DNA of 64,000 nucleotides from JACKII01 sp963807085 (lineage in GTDB: Bacteria; Pseudomonadota; Alphaproteobacteria; Bin95): assembly GCA_963807085.1 (NCBI GenBank), contig CAWEBB010000012.1, positions 186,001-250,000 on the forward strand, read 5' to 3'. A model generated the notes under the pieces. It was not told where the DNA came from. It ran no database searches and saw only the letters and a list, made by a program, of their open reading frames with translations. Each line of letters opens with the position of its first letter. Positions within the stretch are counted from its first letter, which is position 1. Below, piece after piece: positions 1 to 8,271 of this stretch. Made by a program: the position numbers and the translations under genes.

Positions 1-1
1 G

Positions 2-331
2 GAGGAGATCGGGCTGCATCAGCGGCAAATCGATGTTCTGGGCCAGCTTAGCCTTTATGAAACCTCCACCGCCTATGGTGTCACCCCGGTGGTCGGTTGG
101 ATTGAGCCGCCGTTCGACGTGACCATCGATGAATTCGAGGTGGCGGAGGTGTTCGAGGTGCCGCTCGATTGGATCATGGATCGCAAACACCACCGCCAGG
201 AAACCCGCGTGCGCGACGGCCGGCGCCGACACTATTACGTGATGCCCTATGAGCGCTGGTTTATCTGGGGCGCAACGGCGGGCATGCTGGTGAATCTTGT
301 CGATGTGCTGGAAACAAACGGTAGGCCCTGA
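2..331 (+). CDS. Nudix hydrolase, CoA pyrophosphatase type (5' end cut by window)
   Basis: The open frame runs in from the left edge and stops at TGA 329-331, so only about 109 C-terminal residues are visible. The first residues (EEIGL) are the end of a Nudix box (REUxEExGU), followed by a V-x-G-Q-L-S region, TSTAYGVTPVVGWI and an FxVPLDWI segment, which is the arrangement of NudL/CoA pyrophosphatases that hydrolyse CoA and its derivatives to 4'-phosphopantetheine and 3',5'-ADP. The upstream Nudix glutamates and the UPF0035 signature lie outside the window, so the substrate call rests on family resemblance. It is followed after 2 bases by the DUF6111 gene and then cca, a gene order common in Alphaproteobacteria, suggesting one operon. 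Confidence 0.8.
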   Translation, partial: EEIGLHQRQIDVLGQLSLYETSTAYGVTPVVGWIEPPFDVTIDEFEVAEVFEVPLDWIMDRKHHRQETRVRDGRRRHYYVMPYERWFIWGATAGMLVNLVDVLETNGRP

Positions 332-333
332 TT

Positions 334-630
334 TTGCGAATTGCGCTCACCATCCTCTTGCCGCTGCTGTTGCCGCTGTTCCTGTTGATCGGCTGGCGGG
401 CGTTGGGGCTGGGCAAGTCGATGCCGCAATGGTTTGAAAACTTGCCATGGGTGACATTGTTGGCCACCGGCACAGTGTTGGCGGCGGCGACGCTGACCAC
501 CTGGACCCTGATGGACCGGGCACCGGCCGGTGCCGAATATGTTCCGCCACGGGTGGAGGACGGGAACGTCGTGCCCGGCGGCTTCAAGGAGGGCTCCAGG
601 GGCGGCCTTAAGAGCGGCGCTGAGGAATGA
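334..630 (+). CDS. DUF6111-type small membrane protein
   Basis: A 98-residue protein with a TTG start directly behind the upstream Nudix stop. Two hydrophobic segments are visible, roughly residues 4-20 and 40-60, followed by a polar proline/glycine-rich tail, so it should be an inner-membrane protein with a short soluble C-terminus. I recognise it as the conserved alphaproteobacterial DUF6111 family from its size, topology and position between a CoA-type Nudix hydrolase and cca; the family has no known function. Its stop overlaps the ATG of cca (ATGA), so the genes are probably translationally coupled. Confidence 0.7.
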   Translation: MRIALTILLPLLLPLFLLIGWRALGLGKSMPQWFENLPWVTLLATGTVLAAATLTTWTLMDRAPAGAEYVPPRVEDGNVVPGGFKEGSRGGLKSGAEE

Positions 631-1874
631 GGATCGACCCTGCCAGCGCTGCCATGCCGGCCCGCACACTAGCGCGGGTCCCTTGGATGGAAATTCCCGG
701 CGTCAGGGCCGTGGTATGGGCATTGGGCCGGAACCATGTCCGCTTCGTCGGCGGCTGTGTCCGGGACCATCTGGCCGGCCGCGACAGCCTGGACGTGGAT
801 ATGGCGACGGATCATCCGCCGCACCAGTCCCTCGATCTTCTGCGGCAAGCCCGCATCCGCGTCGAGCCGATCGGAATCGAGCACGGCACCGTCGTCGCGA
901 TCACCGACAGTGGCCATTTTCAAGTCACGACCCTGCGCCGGGACGTAGAGACCGATGGCCGCCGGGCGGTGGTGGCGTTCACAGAGGATTGGTCGGAGGA
1001 TGCCGCGCGGCGCGATTTCACCATCAACGCCATGTCCGTCGATCCGGACGGCCGCCTTTACGATCCGGCCGGCGGCATCGACGATCTGGAACAAGGCCGC
1101 GTTCGTTTCATCGGCGACCCACGCCAGCGCATCCGGGAAGATCATCTCCGAATTTTACGGTTTTTTCGCTTTACCGCCTGGTTTGGCCGCGCGGCGCCCG
1201 ACGCTGCCGGAATCGCGGCCTGCGCCGAAGCGGCCGAGCAACTGAAAAATCTGTCGGGCGAACGCGTATCGGCGGAATTGCGGCGGCTGCTCGCCGCGCC
1301 CAATCCCTATCAGGTCGCGTTGGCGATGGCCGAGCACCGCATCCTCCGCGTCGTGACGCCGCTGGAGCTTGTGCCACGCCTGCTCTCGCGGCTCGTCGCG
1401 ATCGAGCAGGCATACAATCTCGAGCCATCGCCGCTGGCCCGCATCGCGGTGCTGATGCCGGGCGATGCCGATGCCTATACGGGCTTGGCTGAGCGGTTGC
1501 GGTTCAGCAATACAGAGCGCAAACGGCTGGTGAGCCTCGCCCGTCCGTTGCCGGCGCTGGGGGACGAGCCGGAGAGCATCCGCCAGGCGCTCTACCGCTG
1601 CGGGGACCGGGAGATATACACGCTGCGATGCCTGGTGGCGGCGGTAGAGGATGACCAAATCGACTTGAGGCTGCGCCTGCACGAGGCCGCCGCCTGGGCC
1701 TGGCCCTCCTTCCCGGTGTCGGGTTTGGACATGATCAGATCGGGGGTGCCGCCGGGCCCAAAAGTCGGTGCAATCCTCGCTCATCTGGAGGAATGGTGGA
1801 TCAGGCGGAACTTTCAGCCGGACCGCGAAGCGTGCCTTGAGGCCGTGCAACAAGCGCTGCGACGATCGACTTAG
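627..1874 (+). CDS. cca: CCA tRNA nucleotidyltransferase
   Basis: A 415-residue class II nucleotidyltransferase of the CCA-adding / poly(A) polymerase family, which adds or repairs the 3'-CCA of tRNAs in the cytoplasm. The head domain carries the signature GG-x-VRD (residues 42-47) followed by D-V-D (56-58), the metal-binding carboxylates, then the RRD-type segment with DFTINAMS (about 130-137) and the RFIGDPRQRIREDHLRILRFFRF motif block used for tRNA and nucleotide binding. Length fits alphaproteobacterial CCA enzymes. The ATG overlaps the stop of the DUF6111 gene by four bases, which fixes the start. Poly(A) polymerase activity cannot be excluded from sequence alone, but context favours CCA addition. 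Confidence 0.9.
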   Translation: MRIDPASAAMPARTLARVPWMEIPGVRAVVWALGRNHVRFVGGCVRDHLAGRDSLDVDMATDHPPHQSLDLLRQARIRVEPIGIEHGTVVAITDSGHFQVTTLRRDVETDGRRAVVAFTEDWSEDAARRDFTINAMSVDPDGRLYDPAGGIDDLEQGRVRFIGDPRQRIREDHLRILRFFRFTAWFGRAAPDAAGIAACAEAAEQLKNLSGERVSAELRRLLAAPNPYQVALAMAEHRILRVVTPLELVPRLLSRLVAIEQAYNLEPSPLARIAVLMPGDADAYTGLAERLRFSNTERKRLVSLARPLPALGDEPESIRQALYRCGDREIYTLRCLVAAVEDDQIDLRLRLHEAAAWAWPSFPVSGLDMIRSGVPPGPKVGAILAHLEEWWIRRNFQPDREACLEAVQQALRRST

Positions 1875-1894
1875 ACAGAATCCCCACGCAAGTT

Positions 1895-2323
1895 ATGGAT
1901 GTTCGGGCGGAGCCGCGAAGGCCCGCGGAAAACTCAAGGATATTGGCTTTGTCGGATCAGATTTCCGCCGCCCTGCTTTCAGCCAACGAAGCTTTTTATG
2001 ACGCCTTCGATACCGCCGACCTGGAAGCGATGGGGGCAATCTGGGCTTCGGAACACGCCGTTGCCTGCCTGCATCCCGGTGCCGCCGCCATCTTTGGAAG
2101 GGACGCGGTTTTGCAAAGCTGGCGCGATATTTTGAGTGCGCCGCAACACCCGGCCATTCAATGCGTCGACGCCCGGCCCATTGCTTTCGATCGGGCGGGC
2201 ATGGTCATTTGCCGCGAAATGCTTGCCGGTGGCCATCTGGCCGCCACAAATGTCTTTGTGCGAGAAGCCGGGGTCTGGCGGATCGTGCACCATCAAGCGG
2301 GTCCGTTGAGCACCGGGCGATAG
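1895..2323 (+). CDS. NTF2-like / SnoaL-fold protein
   Basis: A 142-residue protein of the nuclear transport factor 2-like superfamily. Visible features are the N-terminal helix with NEAFYDAFDTADLEAM, an alternating strand region with W-x-S-E-H, the GRDAVLQSW segment and a C-terminal FVREAGVWRIVHHQAGP strand typical of small ketosteroid-isomerase-like folds. The family includes isomerases, hydrolases and purely ligand-binding proteins, so no reaction is assigned. It starts 20 bases after cca and may be the last gene of that operon; the next gene has its own leader of about 45 bases. A downstream in-frame ATG is possible if the first 15 residues are not translated. Confidence 0.7.
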   Translation: MDVRAEPRRPAENSRILALSDQISAALLSANEAFYDAFDTADLEAMGAIWASEHAVACLHPGAAAIFGRDAVLQSWRDILSAPQHPAIQCVDARPIAFDRAGMVICREMLAGGHLAATNVFVREAGVWRIVHHQAGPLSTGR

Positions 2324-2368
2324 GCTTCAGATAGACGGGTCACTGGAACGGTTAGAGAGGGATTCCTC

Positions 2369-3547
2369 ATGATTCAGTTCGTTAATGCGAATGGCATTCG
2401 CATCGCCTACGCCGAGGATGGGCCCGCCGATGGCCCGCCCCTGATCATGAGCCACTCGCTGAGCGCGAGCGGCGCCATGTGGAAGCCGCAACTGCCGGCT
2501 CTGGCCGACAAATACCGGGTGATCCGCATTGACACCCGCGGCCATGGCCAGAGCGAAGCGCCGGGCGGCGACTATACGCTGGACCAACTGGCGGACGACG
2601 TGCTGGGCGTCATGGATGCATTGGACATCCGCCAGGCCCATTTTTGTGGCCTTTCCCTGGGCGGCATGATCGGGCAGACGTTAGCCCTGAAGGCGCCGGA
2701 GCGCTTTCGCTCGCTGGTGCTTTGCGATACCTCCTCCGGCTATCCGGCCGACGCGCGGACCATGTGGGACGAGCGGGTGAAGGCTGCCCGCGCCAACGGC
2801 CTGGGCGCGACCCTGGACACCACCATCGACCGTTGGTTCTCGCCCGGCTTCGTCCAAGCCTCGCCGGACGTGATCGGGAGTGTCAGGGAGATGATCTTGG
2901 CCACGTCGATTGACGGCTTTTGCGGTTGCGCCATGGCTATATCGGCCTTGGCGCTGACCGATCGGTTGGGGGAGATCGAGCTTCCGACCCTGGTCATCGT
3001 CGGCGAAGATGACCAGGGCACGCCGGTGGCGATGGCCCAGATCATCCGCGACCGCATTCCGAGGGCCCGGCTGGTCGTGCTGCCCGTGGCCCGCCACTTG
3101 GCCAACATGGAAGACGTTTCCGGCTTCAACCAAGCCCTGCGGGATTTTCTGGACGCGCATTCATCTCTTCTCCGGTCGCCGACTTTTTCCGGCGGCCTGC
3201 CCCCCGCCGCCGGGCGTGTCCGGCGGCCTGCATTGCCTCGAACACCTTTAGCCCGGATGGATTGCCCCGCAGATGGAAGAACTAGCGAACATGGCGAGGC
3301 TGATTGCAGAAGCGGATTTGATCATCAAGGCCGTTTTGGCTGTGCTTCTGTTTCAGTCCATTTATATCTGGTACGCGGTGTTTCAGTTCCTCTTCCGATC
3401 GAAAAAGGCTCGGTCCGACCGGAATGTGATGGTCGGGGCGATGGCCGATGCCAATATCGAGGGCGTGCGGCGGGTTTTGCTCTCGTTTGCGCATTTGCGG
3501 GCCAAGGGCGTGGCCGCTGTGGAGGCCATCAGCCCCTCGGCCTATGA
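2369..3547 (+). CDS. pcaD: 3-oxoadipate enol-lactonase-like alpha/beta hydrolase with abnormal read-through tail
   Basis: The first about 264 residues (to about 3165) are a complete alpha/beta hydrolase of the PcaD type, which opens 3-oxoadipate enol-lactone in the beta-ketoadipate pathway. Nucleophile Ser96 sits in GLSLGG, the acid in VGEDDQGTP and the histidine in VARHLANMED near the end of the domain. The frame then has no stop until 3547 and overlaps the tolQ gene by 275 bases in another frame; the tail has no recognisable domain. A one-base insertion near the C6 run at about 3197-3203 would let the gene end at TAG 3249-3251, just before tolQ, and would fit the indel pattern of the window. 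No other pca genes are adjacent, so the exact substrate is unproven. Confidence 0.75.
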   Translation: MIQFVNANGIRIAYAEDGPADGPPLIMSHSLSASGAMWKPQLPALADKYRVIRIDTRGHGQSEAPGGDYTLDQLADDVLGVMDALDIRQAHFCGLSLGGMIGQTLALKAPERFRSLVLCDTSSGYPADARTMWDERVKAARANGLGATLDTTIDRWFSPGFVQASPDVIGSVREMILATSIDGFCGCAMAISALALTDRLGEIELPTLVIVGEDDQGTPVAMAQIIRDRIPRARLVVLPVARHLANMEDVSGFNQALRDFLDAHSSLLRSPTFSGGLPPAAGRVRRPALPRTPLARMDCPADGRTSEHGEADCRSGFDHQGRFGCASVSVHLYLVRGVSVPLPIEKGSVRPECDGRGDGRCQYRGRAAGFALVCAFAGQGRGRCGGHQPLGL

Positions 3548-3911
3548 AAATGTGTTTGAAGAGGTATGGACCGAGATCTACGACACGCTGGCCGCGAAAT
3601 GTTCGGGTCTTGCCACCATCGCCGCGACCGCGCCGTTCATTGGCCTGTTCGGCACGGTTTGGGGCATTCTGGTGGCGTTTTCCTCCATCCGCAGCGCCGA
3701 AGCGATTACCTTCAGCGCGCTGGCGCCGGCCATCGGCGAGGCGTTGTTCGCCACCATGGCGGGCCTGTTCGTCGCCATTCCATCGGTGATCATAAACAAC
3801 TGGATCGCCAGCCAGTCTCTGACGCTCTCGCGCCGCTGCGCCCATTCCTATATGGAACTGGTGAAAGAACTCGGGCGGCTGGGGCGCAAGCCGGGCGCAG
3901 GCGAGTGGTGA
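3273..3911 (+). CDS. tolQ: TolQ/ExbB-family proton channel subunit
   Basis: A 212-residue inner-membrane protein of the MotA/TolQ/ExbB family. There is one N-terminal membrane segment (about 17-40), a long cytoplasmic loop, and two further membrane segments with the signature ATAPFIGLFGTVWGI (about 117-131) and the P-A-I-G-E-A-L-F-A-T-x-A-G-L-F-V-A-I-P motif (about 150-170). With TolR it should form the proton-driven motor that energises TolA. It is somewhat short and divergent from typical TolQ of about 230 residues, which together with the missing pal leaves open an ExbB-like or second-copy identity. Start chosen at the ATG behind the pcaD-like gene; tolR follows after 7 bases. Confidence 0.85.
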   Translation: MEELANMARLIAEADLIIKAVLAVLLFQSIYIWYAVFQFLFRSKKARSDRNVMVGAMADANIEGVRRVLLSFAHLRAKGVAAVEAISPSAYENVFEEVWTEIYDTLAAKCSGLATIAATAPFIGLFGTVWGILVAFSSIRSAEAITFSALAPAIGEALFATMAGLFVAIPSVIINNWIASQSLTLSRRCAHSYMELVKELGRLGRKPGAGEW

Positions 3912-3918
3912 GGTTGAT

Positions 3919-4332
3919 GTGAAACAAGGCCCGCTATCGCGCCGGACGACCATTGTCGGCACCATCAATGTTACGCCGTTTGTCGACGTGCTGCTGGTGT
4001 TGCTGGCGCTGACCATCGTGTTTGCCTCGGACTTTCCGGGACAAAAGACTGTCGAGCGAGGCTCGGTTGCCGGGGCGTTGGGAGGCGAATTCAAGGACTC
4101 GGAAACCGTTACCCTGGAAATCGCCCAGGACAACACCGTCGTGCTGGCCGGTCAGATCATCGAACCGGCACAGATACCGGCTACGATCGCCCAACTTGCC
4201 GCCGAATCACGGCGCAACATTGTCATCAACATCTCCTCTCAGCAAAGCGTCGATTACGATACGGTGTTCAAGGTGTTGCAGGCAGTCAATGGTTCCACGG
4301 CAGCCGGGGTAACGTTCTCGATCTATGAGTAG
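3919..4332 (+). CDS. tolR: TolR/ExbD-family biopolymer transport protein
   Basis: A 137-residue protein with a single N-terminal membrane anchor and a periplasmic domain. The segment INVTPFVDVLLVLLAL carries the conserved Asp (about residue 23) that carries protons in TolR/ExbD. The rest matches the small periplasmic alpha/beta domain with a C-terminal VFKVLQAVNGSTAAGVTFSI segment. It starts with GTG at 3919; the ATG two bases earlier is followed at once by TGA, so GTG is the only workable start. The last codons overlap the ATG of the TolA-like gene by 8 bases, so tolQ-tolR-tolA-tolB is one coupled operon. Confidence 0.85.
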   Translation: MKQGPLSRRTTIVGTINVTPFVDVLLVLLALTIVFASDFPGQKTVERGSVAGALGGEFKDSETVTLEIAQDNTVVLAGQIIEPAQIPATIAQLAAESRRNIVINISSQQSVDYDTVFKVLQAVNGSTAAGVTFSIYE

Positions 4333-6106
4333 CGTCGCCGAACCATTTCAGCGCGATGAGCTGCACCTCTTTTTGGCCGTGCTGCTGCACGTTGTTGCCG
4401 GCTTTCTGGTCTATGTGTTTTTGACAATGGGCGAGGACCGCCCGCGGCAGGTGATGCTGGAAGGGTTGCCCATCTTGTTCGGCAAGATGGTTTCGCCGGG
4501 TGAACCCGCGGGAGACGAGCCGAAGACGCTGGCCAGAAGCACGCCGACCGAGGCACAGGCGACCGGGCCGGAAACGGCGCCCCCCCCGGCCACCGCGCCC
4601 CTTCAGCAGCGCCAACAACCGGAGACATCCCGCATGGCCGCGGCCCCTGCCGCGAAAACGCCCGCCGCGCCGGAGGCTCGCTTGCCCGAAGCGCCGGACG
4701 CCCGACTGCCCGAAATCGCCATCGGGGAAAAAGGCGCCCGCCCGCCCGCCGCCATTGCCCTGGAATCGCCGCGAGGACCGGTGGCCGTGCCGGAGAACGT
4801 TCCGACGCTCAGGCTCAAGCCCGAACCGGACGAAGCGGAACGACCGCCGCCGTCGGAAGCCGCTGAGCAACGCACCGCCGAAGCAGCGGCACCCGAGCCG
4901 CAAAAGCAGGCGCCGCCTGCCGCCGCCAGAGCTTCGGATGAGACGAAGGCCAAGCTGGCCAATCCGCCCGGTGTGAAGCCGGCCATCGTTCCGCAATACG
5001 ATACGCGCCCGCGCGTCGTGGTGCCGCCGAAGTCCGACGAACGGAAGCCGGAGCCGGCCGAAACAGAAACCGCAAAACGCGCGGATACCAAGCCGGCCGA
5101 CGAGGCGAAGGCGGCCCAGGCCGCAACCGGCGAACAGAAACCCGCGCCGGTGCCGGAGATCCGAAAATCGTCAGAAGTTGATGTTGCGACGGCAAGGCCG
5201 CAAGAGCGGACGACACCCCCGGCGCCGCCGGAGACGGCCGCCTCGAAAGACCTTCCCGCCGCCAACTCCGCCGAACCCGCCGACGCCGAGGCAGCCACGG
5301 CCAAGCCTGCCGAAGTAACCGAGCCAAGGTCCCCCGAACGCCTAGCACGTGCCGACGAAGAGGCCCCACCGTTGGCGACGGCTACCCCGCCGCATGCGAC
5401 GGCAGCGCCACCCGCAACGGCAGCGCCGCCCGTTACCACCGCGCGCGAGCCCGTCCGCAGACCGGAGGCCGCCGCCGAAGCCACCACAGCGCCGCCCGAA
5501 GCTACGCCAAGTCAACAGGCGCGGACTGTCCAGCCCGAAGCTCAAAGCGCGGAGACGGTTTCAGAGCCGGATGGCCAGACCGCCGGTGCGACGCCCGTGC
5601 CCCCGGAGAGAGCGGAAGAGCCGGCGAAGACCGCTTCCGCAGGGACGGACGCCCTGGAGCCGGCTTCCGGCGGTGGTGCGGAAGCGCAGGCAGAGAAAGC
5701 CCCGGCCGGACAGCGGCAAGGGCTGGATGCGTTGCGGGGGTTCTCGGCGCTGAGCGGTCTCGGCGCAGGGAAAAAGGGCGTTCCCGGCGGCACGTCGGCC
5801 ACGGGCAGCGAACTTGCGACGATGCAGGCGGAAGGCTCTCGCCTGGCACAGGCGTGCCTGGAGCAAAAGCAGGTATTCAAGGTGGGCGATAGCATTTCCG
5901 CAACCTTCAAGGTCGAGATTTCGCGTGCCCAGCGCCGCCTGCGCCTGCTTCCGGATTACGAATTGCAGCGAGGCGGCCAGCTGGCCCGGCCGCGCATTGC
6001 CGAAATCGATACGGCCTTGAACAACTGCGATCCGTTCAAGAGTTTCGTGTTGCAGCAGGCGGGAATTCGGACATTTAGTTTCAGGTTCGAGAGCGGGCGA
6101 CGGTAA
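4325..6106 (+). CDS. tolA: TolA-like envelope-spanning protein with very long Pro/Ala/Glu-rich stalk
   Basis: A 593-residue protein with an N-terminal membrane anchor (about 15-35, containing VLLHVVAGFLVYVFL), a roughly 400-residue low-complexity stalk rich in Ala, Pro, Glu, Lys and Thr, and a folded C-terminal domain of about 100 residues with a Cys pair (QACLEQ and NNCDPF) and the F-K-V-E-I-S strand expected of a TolA C-terminal domain. In the Tol-Pal system TolA links the TolQR motor to the outer membrane. Typical TolA is 300-450 residues with a helical Ala/Lys/Glu stalk; this one is longer and proline-rich, more TonB-like. Assignment rests mainly on position between tolR and tolB plus topology. 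Confidence 0.75.
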   Translation: MSSVAEPFQRDELHLFLAVLLHVVAGFLVYVFLTMGEDRPRQVMLEGLPILFGKMVSPGEPAGDEPKTLARSTPTEAQATGPETAPPPATAPLQQRQQPETSRMAAAPAAKTPAAPEARLPEAPDARLPEIAIGEKGARPPAAIALESPRGPVAVPENVPTLRLKPEPDEAERPPPSEAAEQRTAEAAAPEPQKQAPPAAARASDETKAKLANPPGVKPAIVPQYDTRPRVVVPPKSDERKPEPAETETAKRADTKPADEAKAAQAATGEQKPAPVPEIRKSSEVDVATARPQERTTPPAPPETAASKDLPAANSAEPADAEAATAKPAEVTEPRSPERLARADEEAPPLATATPPHATAAPPATAAPPVTTAREPVRRPEAAAEATTAPPEATPSQQARTVQPEAQSAETVSEPDGQTAGATPVPPERAEEPAKTASAGTDALEPASGGGAEAQAEKAPAGQRQGLDALRGFSALSGLGAGKKGVPGGTSATGSELATMQAEGSRLAQACLEQKQVFKVGDSISATFKVEISRAQRRLRLLPDYELQRGGQLARPRIAEIDTALNNCDPFKSFVLQQAGIRTFSFRFESGRR

Positions 6107-6156
6107 ATGACCGGTGTCCAGCGGCTTGTCGCAAAAGTCTGGAAAATCGGGGAGAA

Positions 6157-7459
6157 ATGACGATGGTTACACGGTCGCTATCGAAAGCGAGGTTCGGCCT
6201 TGCCGGCATTTGGTTGGCCCTTTTGTGCATGTGTGCTGCACCGGCCTTTGCACAGGAACCCACGTTTTCGGTCAGAGGGCAGGGCAAGGCGTTGACCCGC
6301 CTCAGTCTGATTCTGCAGCCGGGCCAGGGGGTCAGCCGGCCAGCCATGCTGGAAGCGGCCCGCGCGACCCAACGCGCCCTGCTCAGCACTGGCTTTTTCG
6401 CCGTCGGTATCCTGCCGCCCGGGCAGACGGTATCCGGTAATTGGGCCGAAGATCAGGTCACGTTCCCGGTTGTGCTGGCGGTGGAACAGGTGAGCGCCAC
6501 GGACCACCGTGTCTCCGTGGAAGTGATGGACGGGGGCGTCGGACGAGCCAACTACCGCCGTCAGTTTCAGATTTCGGACGGCAGCTTTCGGACCATCGGC
6601 TTTGCCGCGGCGGATATCGTCTACGAGCGCTTTTTGAACCGCGAGGGCTATTTCACGTCCCGAATTCTTTTTGTGCGCGAGGCGCGGGAGCAGGGGCGCA
6701 AGGCCTTTCAGGTCGCCTCATCCGATCTGTTCGGCGAGGACTTGCAGGTACATGTCTCCAGCCGTGTCGAACTTACCTCGCCCAACCTTTCGTCCGACGG
6801 AACCAGCCTGTACTATGTCGCGATCCGCGGCGACCGGCCACAAATCTTCCGCAAGGTGTTCCAATCCGGACGGGAAGCCCCAGTGTTCAACGACCGCTCG
6901 AATTCGGTTCTCCCTGACGGTCGACCAGGCTGGAAACCTGTATTACACAAAGGTCGTCAACGGAAATTCCGATATTTACCGGGCCGCGCCGGGCTCGCAG
7001 GCGGAGCAGCGCCTGACCACCGGCGGCGGCATCGAGACTGAACCGAGCGTCAGCCCCGACGGCGCCAACCTGGCATATGTTTCGGATTCCAGTGGCCGGC
7101 AGCGGGTGGTGGTGCAGTCTCTGCAAACCGGGGCCGTCAGCCCGGCCGGCACCATGTCGGGGCGTTACAGTTCGCCGAGTTGGTCGCCCGACGGAAGCAT
7201 GTTAGCGCTGACCCTTCAGGCGGGCGGCGCCTTCGGCATCACCGTTCAGAACCAGGCGACCGGCGAGGAAAAGCAGATATCCTCCAGCTACTTCGAGGAG
7301 CATCCGGCGTGGGCCCGGAACGGCAAGGTCATCCTCTTCGAGCGCGCCGGGCGTAGCGGCGGCGCGGCGACCGGCCTGTGGCTGGTGGATGTTGAAACCG
7401 AGCATACGTTCCGTCTGCCCATCCAGGGTTTGCCCCGCGACGCGCACTGGCTGAAGTAG
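6157..7459 (+). CDS. tolB: TolB periplasmic beta-propeller protein (interrupted by +1 frameshift near 6908)
   Basis: The N-terminal part (6157 to about 6907) has a signal peptide ending in APAFA-QEP, the TolB N-terminal alpha/beta domain and the start of the WD40-like propeller (SSDGTSLYYVA). The rest of the propeller continues in another frame (VDQAGNLYYTKVVNG, EPSVSPDGANLAYVSDSSG, SPSWSPDGSMLAL, EHPAWARNGKVI) to TAG 7457-7459. Deleting one T at 6908-6909 gives a continuous sequence NDRSNSVSLTVDQAGN, so this is one gene of about 433 residues with a single-base insertion. TolB acts in the periplasm with TolA and Pal. The next gene is on the opposite strand and no pal follows. Confidence 0.85.
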
Positions 7460-7492
7460 GCTGCGCCAAATGAAAGAGACGCCGAATTGAAG

Positions 7493-7522
7493 CGACCCGG
7501 AAGCGATGATGCTTCCGGGTCG
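7493..7522. terminator. 12-bp perfect hairpin between convergent tolB and hydrolase genes
   Basis: CGACCCGGAAGC (7493-7504) pairs exactly with GCTTCCGGGTCG (7511-7522) around a GATGAT loop. It lies 33 bases past the tolB stop and 11 bases past the end of the oppositely oriented hydrolase gene. There is no T-run on either side, so it would be a non-canonical or Rho-assisted bidirectional terminator or an mRNA 3'-end stabiliser. Confidence 0.6.
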
Positions 7523-7533
7523 ATCGAACAGCC

Positions 7534-8199
7534 TCACCCGATATGCTTGGCGAAAAACGCGAGGGACCTCTCCCGCGCGAGCTTGGCGCAGTCGGCGGCA
7601 TAGTCCGCGCGTTCGTCGCAATTGAAGCCGTGGCCTGCCGGGTAGAGGTGGTATTCGCAATCGGGATGGGCGGCCTTAATCGCCTCCACGTCCTCCATGG
7701 GGATGCCATGGTCATGCTCGCCGAAGTGCATCATGACCGGGTTTTTCGGCTGCTCGTCATTGAAGGCCGCGATCTGGCCGCCATAGTAACAGACGCTGGC
7801 TGCAACGCCGATGCGGGTGGCGACCAGCCAGGAGCAGGAGCCGCCATAGCAATACCCGACCGAGCCTACCTTGCCGTGTTGCTTGAGCGCCTCGACCGTG
7901 GCCGCCATGTCTTTGACGGAATCATCCCAATCGACCTTCGCGCGCGTGTCGCGTCCCCGGGCAATGTCTTCCGGTGAATAGCCCACGTCGAAATTGCGCT
8001 CCGCCCGGTCAAACAGGGCTGGCGCCAGCACCGCATAGCCCTCGGCAGCGTAGCTGTCGGCGACATTGCGCATGTGCTGATTGACGCCAAAAATTTCTTG
8101 AATGACCAGCATGCCGCCCTTCGGCGTGCCGGATGGCATGGCCTTGTAGACGTCGAATGTGTGGCCGTCGGATGCCTTGAGCTGAATGACCTCACCCAT
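7534..8199 (-). CDS. Dienelactone hydrolase family protein
   Basis: A 221-residue cytoplasmic alpha/beta hydrolase. The nucleophile cysteine is in G-Y-C-Y-G-G-S, the aspartate in FGEHDHGIP and the histidine in YPAGHGFNCDER, which is the Cys-Asp-His triad of dienelactone hydrolases; the IQEIFGVN and QHMRNVADSYAAEGYAVLAP segments are also typical. Such enzymes open dienelactones from chlorocatechol breakdown, but many chromosomal members have unknown substrates and no catechol genes are near. The start was placed at the ATG of MGEVIQL (8199) because GGGAG lies about 8-12 bases upstream; a longer frame from 8259 lacks a ribosome site. Convergent with tolB. Confidence 0.85.
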   Translation of the reverse strand: MGEVIQLKASDGHTFDVYKAMPSGTPKGGMLVIQEIFGVNQHMRNVADSYAAEGYAVLAPALFDRAERNFDVGYSPEDIARGRDTRAKVDWDDSVKDMAATVEALKQHGKVGSVGYCYGGSCSWLVATRIGVAASVCYYGGQIAAFNDEQPKNPVMMHFGEHDHGIPMEDVEAIKAAHPDCEYHLYPAGHGFNCDERADYAADCAKLARERSLAFFAKHIG

Positions 8200-8271
8200 A
8201 AGGTCGTCTCCCTTTGCGTGTTCGGGCGACCACTTTAGAGGGGTCCGGTCCGGCTGCAAAGTGCCTGAAGT

